Position numbers and translations under genes: made by a program
Part shown: in pieces, positions 1 to 7,588 of the stretch
How positions within the stretch are numbered: the stretch's first letter is position 1
Layout: every line of letters begins with the position of its first letter
NCBI RefSeq assembly: GCF_010500925.1
Contig: NZ_QVMG01000007.1
Coordinates: 37,068 to 101,067 of the forward strand
Reading direction: 5' to 3'
Length of the DNA: 64,000 nucleotides
From: Parabacteroides sp. 52
GTDB taxonomy: Bacteria; Bacteroidota; Bacteroidia; Bacteroidales; Tannerellaceae
Notes under the pieces: model-generated
The model's input: the letters and a program-made list of their open reading frames with translations, nothing else
Databases searched by the model: none
What the model was told of the DNA's origin: nothing

Positions 1-635
1 TGTGTATTCTTTGTATGGATACGCTGGGAAGGGAGTTCGATGATCTCATCCGTTTCAGCATTGTAGAAAATATCAATCAACAAATCGTCATGAAGATGTC
101 CTGCTTTCAATAATACCGATACCGAACGGTTACAGGAAAGGTCTTTGATCACAACCGGCAGTTCCTCCTGCTTATAGATTTTGTGACCAAGAAGGATTTC
201 GGCTTCCGGAATATTGGGGGTGATCACACGCACAAAAGGGATCAATTCATTTTTCAAGGTATCCACAGCCTCCTTCTGCAGTAAATTATCCCCGGAAGTG
301 GCAACCATTACCGGATCAAGAACGATATTACGTATCGGATAACAAGAAAGGGTTTCTTTTACCGCACGAATAAGTTCAGAGGAATGAAGCATACCGATTT
401 TAATGGCATCTGCCCCGATATCATCCAGTACAGACCGGATCTGACCGGCAACAAAAGAAACCGGAACCGGATGAACCCCGGTTACACCAACTGTATTTTC
501 ATCGACAACAGCGACAATAGCCGTGGTACCAAAACAGCCACAGGCTGAGAAAGTCTTCAGATCCGCCTGGATACCTGCCCCCCCACTGGGGTCACTTCCG
601 GCAATGGTAAGGGCTCTTTTATATTGTTTTTTCAT
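1..635 (-). CDS. thiD: Phosphomethylpyrimidine kinase ThiD, C-terminus cut by window edge
   Basis: Phosphorylates hydroxymethylpyrimidine and its monophosphate to HMP-PP, the pyrimidine half of thiamine, in the cytoplasm. The reading frame opens at ATG 635 with [15 protein letters not shown] and stays open to the window edge. The N-terminal [17 protein letters not shown] segment is the substrate-binding signature of this ribokinase-like family, followed by TTAIVAV and [10 protein letters not shown]. About 211 residues are present and roughly 60 should lie outside the window. It starts 6 bp after thiE, so thiM-thiE-thiD form a thiamine salvage/condensation unit at the 3' end of the phoH operon. 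Confidence 0.95.
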   Translation of the reverse strand, partial: MKKQYKRALTIAGSDPSGGAGIQADLKTFSACGCFGTTAIVAVVDENTVGVTGVHPVPVSFVAGQIRSVLDDIGADAIKIGMLHSSELIRAVKETLSCYPIRNIVLDPVMVATSGDNLLQKEAVDTLKNELIPFVRVITPNIPEAEILLGHKIYKQEELPVVIKDLSCNRSVSVLLKAGHLHDDLLIDIFYNAETDEIIELPSQRIHTKNT

Positions 636-641
636 TGTGTA

Positions 642-1271
642 TCATTTAGATGGAGAGAGATGAATGATTTGTTTCAATTCAGCGGCAGCCTTTTGCGGGT
701 CTGTTGCCGACATAATCGCCGAGACCACTGAAATACCTGTAGCCCCAGCTTCCACAATAGCTGCCGCATTGGAGGCATTTATCCCTCCGATACCCACACT
801 GGGATGAACCGACAGGCGGGTTATTTCACGAACACCTTCCAAGCCAAGGGCAGTAGCCGTATCCGTTTTTGTTGATGTATCAAACACCGGAGAGATGCCA
901 ATATAATTGACATCCAAGGCATTTGCCTGCTCCACATCCGAAAGATTCTCGACAGACAAGCCGATAATCTTATCGGCTCCCAACAAACGACGGGCTACCT
1001 TATAAGGCATATCCTGTTGACCGATATGCAATCCTTCCGCATCACAGGCCAGGGCTATATCCAAGCGATCGTTGATAATCAGGGGTACGCGATAAGGCTG
1101 TAAACATTTCTTCAAAGCGATGGCAAGGGAAAGAAACTCACCGGTCGGACAATCTTTTTCCCGTAACTGTACCATTGTCACTCCTCCTTTCACAGCCTCC
1201 TCAACCACCCAGGAAAGAGGACGGCCCTGGGAGAGAGAACGGTCGGTAACCAGGTAAAGACGTATATCCAT
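642..1271 (-). CDS. thiE: Thiamine-phosphate synthase ThiE
   Basis: Joins HMP-PP and hydroxyethylthiazole phosphate into thiamine monophosphate. About 209 residues with a TIM-barrel pattern: YLVTDRSL near the start, the phosphate/metal motif MVQLREKD (about 35-42), [30 protein letters not shown], and the C-terminal [27 protein letters not shown] phosphate cup. I chose ATG 1271; a GTG one codon upstream (1274) also fits. It lies 8 bp after thiM and 6 bp before thiD, so co-transcription is likely. Bacteroidales usually also carry a ThiE in the thiSEGCH operon, so this could be the second copy, but that cannot be seen here. Confidence 0.95.
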   Translation of the reverse strand: MDIRLYLVTDRSLSQGRPLSWVVEEAVKGGVTMVQLREKDCPTGEFLSLAIALKKCLQPYRVPLIINDRLDIALACDAEGLHIGQQDMPYKVARRLLGADKIIGLSVENLSDVEQANALDVNYIGISPVFDTSTKTDTATALGLEGVREITRLSVHPSVGIGGINASNAAAIVEAGATGISVVSAIMSATDPQKAAAELKQIIHLSPSK

Positions 1272-1279
1272 CACTCTTT

Positions 1280-2074
1280 TTATACTTTTAGATGTTTTCG
1301 AATTGTTTCTATTTGCATGCTATAGAGCTCATCCAGAAAATGAAGTTGCAAACTGCCATTTCCGGCGGAACGGGCAGCTGCGATTTCTCCGGCTATGCCC
1401 ATAAGGGCCATACCATGTGTTGCCGCTTCCAACATATTCTTGTTGACAGCCGCAAAAGCCGCCACTACAGCCGTGGCAGTGCATCCCATACCGGTAACAC
1501 AGGCCATCATCGTATTTCCATTTTGAACGGTTTCTACCTGTTCACCATCCGTTATATAATCCGTTTGTCCACTGATTACGACAACGGCACCAGTCTGGCG
1601 AGCCAGTTGTTTGGCCGAGTCCAATGCAGCATGAGAGCTATCGGTGCTATCTACCCCCTTTGTTTGTGTATGTACATGACATAAGGCCATGATCTCAGAA
1701 GCGTTTCCACGGATAATATCAGGTTTGCACCTTTCGATGATTTGCCGGCATACATTGTTCCGATAAGGGGTTGCCCCCGCTCCTACCGGGTCAAAGATGA
1801 GCGGTTTGTTGTTGACCAACGCCGTCTGTCCGGCTATAAGCATGGCTTCTACCCATTCCTCATTCAATGTGCCGATATTGAGAACAACAGCGGAAGCAAT
1901 CTTTACCATATCAGCCACCTCTTCCACGGCATGCGCCATAACCGGAGAAGCCCCTATTGCCAAGAGGGCGTTGGCCGTATTGTTCATCACGACATAGTTT
2001 GTGATGTTGTGTATAAGAGGAGAGTTCTGCCTGATGCGTATCAGGTCTTGTTCTATATGTGTACAATGAATCAT
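1280..2074 (-). CDS. thiM: Hydroxyethylthiazole kinase ThiM
   Basis: Phosphorylates 4-methyl-5-(2-hydroxyethyl)thiazole for thiamine salvage. About 264 residues of the ribokinase-like fold. Visible motifs are SPLIHNITNYVVMNNTANALLAIGASPVMAHA near the N-terminus, PLIFDPVGAGATPYR (about 115-130), IIRGNASEI, and TGMGCTATAVVAAF with the catalytic region around residue 195. An open frame extends upstream to 2131 but would overlap the end of aroE; ATG 2074 (MIHCTHIEQ) gives the usual family length and a 28-bp gap to aroE. I find no THI-box (TPP riboswitch) in front of it. Confidence 0.95.
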   Translation of the reverse strand: MIHCTHIEQDLIRIRQNSPLIHNITNYVVMNNTANALLAIGASPVMAHAVEEVADMVKIASAVVLNIGTLNEEWVEAMLIAGQTALVNNKPLIFDPVGAGATPYRNNVCRQIIERCKPDIIRGNASEIMALCHVHTQTKGVDSTDSSHAALDSAKQLARQTGAVVVISGQTDYITDGEQVETVQNGNTMMACVTGMGCTATAVVAAFAAVNKNMLEAATHGMALMGIAGEIAAARSAGNGSLQLHFLDELYSMQIETIRKHLKV

Positions 2075-2102
2075 TTCAATCTGTTTAAGTTTCTTCCCGA
2101 GA

Positions 2103-2846
2103 TTACTTCTGCCAGATATCCCAGGCTGCAAATGCTTGCAAAAGCAACATCTCCAGTCCGTTTTTCACAACAGCCCCTTTCTCTTTGCCTTTTTTCATGA
2201 AAAGCGTTTCATCCGGATTGTAGAGAAGGTCGTAGAGCAAATGGTTGGGAGTCAACAGATCGTAAGGGATATGAGGGCATTCATTTACATGCGGATACAT
2301 ACCGACAGGCGTCGTATTGACAATGACAGTATACTCTTTCATGATCTGCGGGGTAATATCTTCATAGGTGATGCCAAGTTCGTGAGGCGTACGGGAGACA
2401 AGGGTGGAAGCCAACCCCAATTGTTTCAGTCCTTGAAATACAGCTCGCGACGCACCTCCGGTTCCCAGTATCAACGCTTTCCGGTGAGAGGAATTCAATA
2501 AAGGGTCGATCGATTGTTTAAATCCGATGATATCCGAATTGTATCCTTTCAACTTCAGCTTGCCAAACAGACCTTTGGTAAACTTAATCACATTGACGGC
2601 TCCAATCGCCCGGGCATCCTCATCAATATCATCCAACAAAGGGATCACTTGTGTTTTATAGGGTAAAGTAACATTTAGTCCACGCAGTTCGGGATTCTCT
2701 TTGAGTACGTTCTTGAGTTCTTTTACCTGAGGTATCTCAAAGTTGACATACTCTGCTTCGATCTTTTCTGCTGAAAACTTCTGATTAAAGAAGGTTTTTG
2801 AGAACGAATGTCCAAGAGGATAACCTATTAAACCGTATTTGTCCAT
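2103..2846 (-). CDS. aroE: Shikimate dehydrogenase AroE
   Basis: NADPH-dependent reduction of 3-dehydroshikimate to shikimate in aromatic amino acid synthesis. It has 247 residues, slightly shorter than the roughly 270 of E. coli AroE and typical for Bacteroidetes. The shikimate-binding residues are in YPLGHSFSKTFFNQKF (about 9-24) and LNVTLPYKTQVIPLLD, which carries the catalytic Lys; YNSDIIGF follows. The dinucleotide-binding loop is LILGTGGASRAVFQGLK, and NTTPVGMYP is the usual C-terminal domain motif. It sits between ubiE (12 bp upstream) and thiM in the seven-gene operon. Confidence 0.96.
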   Translation of the reverse strand: MDKYGLIGYPLGHSFSKTFFNQKFSAEKIEAEYVNFEIPQVKELKNVLKENPELRGLNVTLPYKTQVIPLLDDIDEDARAIGAVNVIKFTKGLFGKLKLKGYNSDIIGFKQSIDPLLNSSHRKALILGTGGASRAVFQGLKQLGLASTLVSRTPHELGITYEDITPQIMKEYTVIVNTTPVGMYPHVNECPHIPYDLLTPNHLLYDLLYNPDETLFMKKGKEKGAVVKNGLEMLLLQAFAAWDIWQK

Positions 2847-2858
2847 AATAGAGTCGTA

Positions 2859-3605
2859 TTATTTTTCTTTTTTTCCTGTGTATAGTGAGCAAATGCCAAA
2901 GGTAAACGTACGCACCTTCACTTCCGTAAAACCGATCTTACGTAATAAATCTGCCATAACCTCTCCCTGGGGAACCACCCGGATAGAAGCCGGCAGATAG
3001 GTATAAGCTGATTTCTCCCGGGAGAACAATCGTCCCACCAAAGGAATGACTGTTCCGGAATATATTTTGTAGAGTTGTTTCATGGGGAACCGTTCCGGCG
3101 TTGTCAATTCCAGGATCATCACATGGCCTTCGGGCCGCAGTACACGGTACATTTGCGAAAGGCCTAATTCAATATCTCCAAAATTACGCACCCCGAAAGC
3201 CGCAGTGACAGCATCAAACGAACCGTCTGCATACGTAAGAGCTAGGCTGTCCTGATAGGCAAAAGAGATATGCCCGGCATATCCGGCATCCGCCACCTTC
3301 TTACGCCCTACGTCCATCATTCCTTCCGATATATCGGCACCGACGATATGTTCCGGTTTCAGGGAACGATACATGGCCATAGCCAAATCCCCTGTACCGG
3401 TGGCAATATCCAGGATTTGTTTAGGGGCATACGGTTTCAGGAAAGCGATTCCTTTTCTGCGCCATCCTTTGTCCAGTCCCAACGACAATATATGATTCAG
3501 TTTATCGTAAGCACCGGCAATCGCATCAAACATACGTTTGACCTGCACCGTCTTCTCTTCCTCCTTATTGTAAGGAAGAATCTTTTCCGGACCATACGTT
3601 GTCAT
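2859..3605 (-). CDS. ubiE: Demethylmenaquinone methyltransferase (UbiE/MenG)
   Basis: SAM-dependent C-methylation of demethylmenaquinone, the last step of menaquinone synthesis, used in anaerobic respiration. It has 248 residues. Motifs of the family: VKRMFDAIAGAYDKLNHILSLGLDKGWRR near residues 23-50, the SAM-binding ILDIATGTGDLAMAMYR, GADISEGMMDVGRKK, and AFGVRNFGDIELGLSQMYRVLRPEGHVMILELTTP. It lies 10 bp downstream of purC and 12 bp upstream of aroE, so it is inside the operon. Ubiquinone is not expected in this phylum, so the MenG role is the likely one. Confidence 0.96.
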   Translation of the reverse strand: MTTYGPEKILPYNKEEEKTVQVKRMFDAIAGAYDKLNHILSLGLDKGWRRKGIAFLKPYAPKQILDIATGTGDLAMAMYRSLKPEHIVGADISEGMMDVGRKKVADAGYAGHISFAYQDSLALTYADGSFDAVTAAFGVRNFGDIELGLSQMYRVLRPEGHVMILELTTPERFPMKQLYKIYSGTVIPLVGRLFSREKSAYTYLPASIRVVPQGEVMADLLRKIGFTEVKVRTFTFGICSLYTGKKEK

Positions 3606-3615
3606 AGGAATAAAT

Positions 3616-4563
3616 TCAGGCGTTCAGATAGTCTGTCACATTCTTTTCGATGCGACTCAACAAATTATCCGTATTCTCTTTCACAAAAGTCTCACCGGTT
3701 ATATGTTCATACAACTCGATATAACGTTCGCTGATGCTTTCAACGATAGCCGGAGTCATTTCCGGAACCACCTGTCCTGTTTTTCCCTGGAAACCGTTTT
3801 CCATCAACCACTCCCGCACAAACTCTTTCGAAAGCTGTTTCTGAGGTTCATTTTGGGCAAAACGTTCTTCATATCCTTCCTGATAGAAATAACGCGAAGA
3901 GTCAGGCGTATGGATTTCATCAATCAGATAGATTTTACCATCGCGGTGGCCAAATTCATATTTGGTATCCACAAGGATCAACCCCCGTTGTTTCGCTATT
4001 TCCGTTCCACGCATAAACAACTCCATGGTATATTTCTCCAACAAGAGATAGTCTGCTTCAGACACCAAGCCTTGCTTCAAGATCTCTTCCCGGGAAATAT
4101 CCTGGTCGTGCTCCCCTATTTCCGCTTTGGTGGTCGGAGTTATAATCGGTTCGGGGAAACGTTCATTTTCCCGCATACCCTCCGGTATCTTTACGCCGCA
4201 GATCTCGCGTGCGCCGGCTTTGTAAGCGCGCCAGGCACTGCCCACAAGATAGCCCCGCACAATCATCTCAACAGGAAATCCGGTACATTGTACACCGGCT
4301 GTTACCATCGGATCGGGAGTAGCCAGCTTCCAGTTCGGACAAATATCCGCTGTCGCATCCAGAAATTTAGCCGCAATCTGGTTCAGCATCTGTCCTTTAT
4401 AAGGAATACCTTCGGGCAGAACCACATCGAATGCCGAAATACGATCGGTAGCCACCATGATAAGTTGCTCGTCGTTGATATTGTACACATCACGTACTTT
4501 ACCATGGTATACACTTTTTTGTCCCGGGAAATTAAAGTCTGTTTTTGTCAGCGCCTTCTTCAT
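3616..4563 (-). CDS. purC: Phosphoribosylaminoimidazole-succinocarboxamide synthase PurC
   Basis: ATP-dependent condensation of CAIR with aspartate to SAICAR in purine synthesis. It has 315 residues, the longer form found in Bacteroidetes and fungi rather than the roughly 240-residue E. coli form. Visible are [12 protein letters not shown] (ATP site, about 19-30), [72 protein letters not shown]. It lies 12 bp after phoH. No PurR-type or purine riboswitch motif is visible nearby. Confidence 0.97.
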   Translation of the reverse strand: MKKALTKTDFNFPGQKSVYHGKVRDVYNINDEQLIMVATDRISAFDVVLPEGIPYKGQMLNQIAAKFLDATADICPNWKLATPDPMVTAGVQCTGFPVEMIVRGYLVGSAWRAYKAGAREICGVKIPEGMRENERFPEPIITPTTKAEIGEHDQDISREEILKQGLVSEADYLLLEKYTMELFMRGTEIAKQRGLILVDTKYEFGHRDGKIYLIDEIHTPDSSRYFYQEGYEERFAQNEPQKQLSKEFVREWLMENGFQGKTGQVVPEMTPAIVESISERYIELYEHITGETFVKENTDNLLSRIEKNVTDYLNA

Positions 4564-4575
4564 ATCTTTATTCTT

Positions 4576-5568
4576 TTAGTTTTTTTCTTTTTCTATCTTA
4601 TCCTGCTTTTTTGCCAATATCTCTTTTTTCTTAGCGGCATCAAACTTATCATAGGCCTCAACGATTCGTTGTACCAGTTTATGACGGACTATATCTTTTT
4701 TATTGAATTCAATCTTACCAATGCCTTTCACCCCTTTCAGGATATGCATGGCTTGCACCAAGCCGGACGTGGCAGTAACCGGCAGGTCTATCTGGGTAAC
4801 ATCTCCAGTAATAATCATCTTGGCACTCATCCCCAACCGCGTAAGGAACATTTTAATCTGGTGCGTAGTCGTATTCTGTGCTTCATCCAGGATAATCACC
4901 GCATCGTTCAATGTGCGTCCGCGCATATAAGCCAAAGGAGCAATTTGTATCACATTGTTTTCCATATATTCCTTCAACTTGGCTGCCGGGATCATATCTT
5001 GCAAGGCATCGTACAAAGGTTGTAAGTACGGATCCAGTTTGTCTTTCATTTCACCCGGTAAGAATCCCAGTTTTTCACCGGCTTCAACGGCCGGGCGGCT
5101 CAGGATAATTTTCTTTACCTGTTTATTCTTCAACGCACGGACAGCCAAAGCAATCGCCACAAAGGTCTTTCCCGTTCCGGCAGGTCCGAGGGCAAAAACA
5201 AGGTCATTCTCATCAAAGGCTTTCACCAGCAACTGCTGGTTTTCGGTACGTGCCGTAATCGGTTTTCCATTCATACCATGAATGATCAGGTTCTCCTGTT
5301 TGACAACGACAGGCATCTTTCCTTTCACAATATCCAGAATCACCTCTTCATTCAATGAATTATACTCTTCACAATATTTCTCCAGCTCCCGGATCTTCTT
5401 GAGGAAGAGTTCCGATTCCTCCTCCTCCCCGATCACCTTCATCACATTCCCACGGGCTACAATACGCAATTTCGGAAACAGCGTTTTTATCAACTGCATA
5501 TGGCTATTATTCACCCCATAGAAAATCACCGGATCCACATTTTCAAGTATGTATATACGTTCAATCAT
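4576..5568 (-). CDS. phoH: PhoH-family ATPase
   Basis: P-loop ATPase of the PhoH/YbeZ family, often linked to RNA metabolism and ribosome maturation; the exact reaction is not settled. It has 330 residues. The N-terminal ~110 residues form the small KH-like part, followed by the ATPase core with Walker A FALGPAGTGKTFVAIALAV (about 132-150), Walker B AVIILDEAQNTT and the TGDVTQIDLP sensor segment. The C-terminal tail is lysine-rich. It is the first gene of the seven-gene minus-strand operon, and a TACTTTTG -7 element lies at 5602-5609. Confidence 0.93.
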   Translation of the reverse strand: MIERIYILENVDPVIFYGVNNSHMQLIKTLFPKLRIVARGNVMKVIGEEEESELFLKKIRELEKYCEEYNSLNEEVILDIVKGKMPVVVKQENLIIHGMNGKPITARTENQQLLVKAFDENDLVFALGPAGTGKTFVAIALAVRALKNKQVKKIILSRPAVEAGEKLGFLPGEMKDKLDPYLQPLYDALQDMIPAAKLKEYMENNVIQIAPLAYMRGRTLNDAVIILDEAQNTTTHQIKMFLTRLGMSAKMIITGDVTQIDLPVTATSGLVQAMHILKGVKGIGKIEFNKKDIVRHKLVQRIVEAYDKFDAAKKKEILAKKQDKIEKEKN

Positions 5569-5601
5569 TCACTTCCTTTCGTATACTTTTCATTAAGTAT
5601 G

Positions 5602-5609
5602 CAAAAGTA
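5602..5609 (-). promoter_or_regulatory. -7 promoter element of the phoH operon
   Basis: On the minus strand TACTTTTG matches the Bacteroidetes -7 consensus TAnnTTTG exactly, about 34 bp upstream of the phoH start. No clear TTTG is seen at -33. A near-palindrome (5581-5602, arms GTATACTT and AAGTATGC) lies between it and the start codon. Confidence 0.6.
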
Positions 5610-5660
5610 AGAATATTCTCATTCAGTTGGACGTATACATTTTAATTTCTTTATTTTATT

Positions 5661-5668
5661 TACCTTTG
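5661..5668 (+). promoter_or_regulatory. -7 promoter element of queC
   Basis: TACCTTTG on the plus strand, 61 bp before the queC ATG. The leader contains a perfect 7-bp hairpin (5673-5689, GAAAGGA and TCCTTTC around TTT). No preQ1 riboswitch pattern is recognisable in the leader. Confidence 0.6.
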
Positions 5669-5729
5669 TCCCCGAAAGGATTTTCCTTTCCGTGTGCTTG
5701 CTTAACCACGTATTAAAAACAAGAAACGT

Positions 5730-6389
5730 ATGAAACATAAAAACGCTGCCCTGGTCTGCTTTTCCGGCGGACAGGACTCCACTACCTGCCTTTTCTGGGC
5801 ATTGAAACATTTCGCCGAAGTAGAAACTGTTTGTTTCACCTACGGTCAAAAACATTCACTTGAGATTGAAAATGCACGGACAATTGCGGCAAATGCCCAT
5901 GTCCCTTTTCAGTTACTGGACATCTCCCTGCTTAGTCAACTGGCACCCAACTCCTTGACAGACCCATCCATCGTCATGGATGAAGAGAAGCCGTCCGACT
6001 CTTACCCCAACACTTTCGTCCCGGGACGCAATATGCTCTTCCTTACTTTCGCTGCCATCCTGGCACGTAGCAAAGGCATATATCATATTGTAACGGGGGT
6101 GTCCGAAGCAGACTACAGCGGATACCCGGATTGCCGGGATACTTTTATCCGCTCATTGAACGTCACATTAAACCTGGCCATGGATGAGCAATTCGTTCTT
6201 CATACCCCATTAATGGACAAGGACAAAAGCGAAGTATGGGAATTGTCCGACACTTTGGGAGTCTTCGACCTGGTACGCGAACACACACTCACCTGTTACA
6301 ACGGTATACCGGCAGAAGGTTGCGGACATTGCCCGGCTTGTACCTTACGCAGGGAAGGCTTGGAAACCTATTTGCGCAGGCGTAAATAG
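5730..6389 (+). CDS. queC: 7-cyano-7-deazaguanine synthase QueC
   Basis: ATP-dependent conversion of 7-carboxy-7-deazaguanine to preQ0 on the queuosine pathway. It has 219 residues. The PP-loop ATP pyrophosphatase motif is [19 protein letters not shown] (about 7-25), followed by [25 protein letters not shown] and [17 protein letters not shown]. The C-terminal zinc site uses [16 protein letters not shown]. The start at 5730 follows a visible promoter. queF follows 142 bp downstream on the same strand, with a phased palindrome element between them. Confidence 0.97.
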   Translation: MKHKNAALVCFSGGQDSTTCLFWALKHFAEVETVCFTYGQKHSLEIENARTIAANAHVPFQLLDISLLSQLAPNSLTDPSIVMDEEKPSDSYPNTFVPGRNMLFLTFAAILARSKGIYHIVTGVSEADYSGYPDCRDTFIRSLNVTLNLAMDEQFVLHTPLMDKDKSEVWELSDTLGVFDLVREHTLTCYNGIPAEGCGHCPACTLRREGLETYLRRRK

Positions 6390-6395
6390 AGGAAT

Positions 6396-6501
6396 ATTTT
6401 AGTGTTGATAGCTATCATTACTACTGACGACAACTATCGTTACTACTGATGATAGCTATCGTTACTACTGACGATAGCTATCAACAGTAAAATACCCCCT
6501 G
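6396..6501 (+). repeat. Four-core phased palindrome element, copy 1
   Basis: Four 10-bp cores start at 6407, 6429, 6451 and 6473, exactly 22 bp apart. Cores 1, 3 and 4 are the perfect palindrome GATAGCTATC; core 2 is GACAACTATC. The 12-bp spacers are near-identical (RTTACTACTGAY). The outer ends, 6396-6416 and 6473-6493, are inverted repeats matching at 20 of 21 positions. A C-run tail (CCCCCTG) begins at 6495, 22 bp after the last core start. It fills the queC-queF gap. Two more copies of this architecture are at 16337 and 38192. Confidence 0.85.
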
Positions 6502-6531
6502 AAAAAATAAAAACTAAATACAAGAAAAAAG

Positions 6532-6990
6532 ATGAAAAGAGAAGACGAATTAAGCCTGTTGGGAAGTAAAACGGAATACAAACAGGATTATGCCCCGGAG
6601 GTGCTGGAGGCATTTACGAACAAACACATAGAAAACGATTATTGGGTACGGTTTAATTGTCCGGAATTCACCAGCCTTTGTCCCATCACCGGGCAACCGG
6701 ATTTTGCCACCATCCATATCGATTATATCCCCGACATAAAGATGGTCGAAAGCAAAAGCCTGAAGCTATACCTGTTCAGCTTCCGGAATCACGGTGCTTT
6801 CCATGAAGATTGTATCAACCTCATCATGAAAGACCTGATCCGCCTGATGGATCCGAAGTATATCGAAGTCACCGGCATTTTCACCCCCCGGGGTGGCATC
6901 AGCATCTACCCCTATGCCAACTATGGCCGCCCGGGAACGAAGTACGAGAAACTAGCCGAGAAACGTCTCTTCAAACACAATCGGTTCTGA
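6532..6990 (+). CDS. queF: NADPH-dependent 7-cyano-7-deazaguanine reductase QueF
   Basis: Reduces the nitrile of preQ0 to the primary amine of preQ1 for queuosine tRNA modification. It has 152 residues, the short type I form. Conserved segments are [22 protein letters not shown] with the thioimide-forming Cys at about residue 45, [25 protein letters not shown] with the QueF NADPH motif, and [16 protein letters not shown]. The stop codon is only 3 bp from the stop of the convergent sigma gene. Confidence 0.97.
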   Translation: MKREDELSLLGSKTEYKQDYAPEVLEAFTNKHIENDYWVRFNCPEFTSLCPITGQPDFATIHIDYIPDIKMVESKSLKLYLFSFRNHGAFHEDCINLIMKDLIRLMDPKYIEVTGIFTPRGGISIYPYANYGRPGTKYEKLAEKRLFKHNRF

Positions 6991-6993
6991 GAC

Positions 6994-7533
6994 TTACCTG
7001 ATCTCCAGAAAGAAAAGTGTGCGTAATTTGACAAGCGAGCGGTGCAGCATATTTTTGCTGGATTGGTTATTTATTCCCAGGAGATGAGAAATATCGTCAT
7101 GTCCCATTTTACAGATATAATACAGATAAATAATCTTTTTTTGTTTGGCTGACAGCTTTTTATACGCTTTATACATCTTATTGATCTTTTTATCCAGGAT
7201 GTGCGCTTCGTCGTTTATATCAGATATGTCCGGCAGATCCGAGAGATCGTCTATGAATAGAATTTGTTTGTTTTTATTGGCGGCAAACAGCCGTCTGCGG
7301 AAAGCCAGGAAAAGGTAGGCGTTTACATTGTCAAGGTGTGGTAATCTTTTATAGTCCGTCATAATTTTCACGAACAGGTCCTGGATAATATTCTGGACTA
7401 TGTCTTTATCTGTGGTCATCTTGCATCCATAGGCATAGAGCCGAGGATAATATCTTCGGTATAACTGTTCGAAAGCTTCATTTTTGCTTTCTAAGCAGTT
7501 TTCCCATAGTATTTTATCACTAAGGTTATTCAT
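6994..7533 (-). CDS. ECF RNA polymerase sigma factor of PUL 1
   Basis: Extracytoplasmic-function sigma factor, 179 residues. Sigma region 2 spans about residues 20-90 (FEQLYRRYYPRLYAYGCKMT, VQNIIQDLFVKI), and region 4 about 120-175 (LSAKQKKIIYLYYICKMGHDDISHLLGINNQSSKNMLHRSLVKLR). It is the last gene of PUL 1, after SusD, whereas such sigma genes normally come first, before fecR. No -7 element is visible in the 55-bp gap. Instead a 13-bp hairpin ends 4 nt before its ATG. Its likely anti-sigma partner is the FecR protein at 13042-14115. Confidence 0.9.
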   Translation of the reverse strand: MNNLSDKILWENCLESKNEAFEQLYRRYYPRLYAYGCKMTTDKDIVQNIIQDLFVKIMTDYKRLPHLDNVNAYLFLAFRRRLFAANKNKQILFIDDLSDLPDISDINDEAHILDKKINKMYKAYKKLSAKQKKIIYLYYICKMGHDDISHLLGINNQSSKNMLHRSLVKLRTLFFLEIR

Positions 7534-7537
7534 TGTT

Positions 7538-7571
7538 AAAAGTTCTGCTCAAAAAGAGCAGAACTTTTTTT
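7538..7571 (-). terminator. 13-bp hairpin between susD and the sigma gene
   Basis: Perfect stem 7538-7550 with 7556-7568 around a five-base loop. In susD-to-sigma orientation the stem's 3' arm ends in TTTT and is followed by AACA and the sigma ATG. On the plus strand a run of seven T follows. It can act as terminator of susD transcripts, as a translational block for sigma, or both. Confidence 0.7.
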
Positions 7572-7588
7572 ATCGTTTTAAATGTGTA

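Noticed and set aside
5569..5729. preQ1 riboswitch before queC
   Set aside because: The leader has a promoter and a small hairpin, but not the preQ1-I pattern of C-rich loop and A-rich tail that I would expect.
6396..6501. CRISPR array
   Set aside because: Repeats are 10-bp palindromes with 12-bp near-identical spacers; CRISPR spacers are longer and unique, and there are no cas genes.
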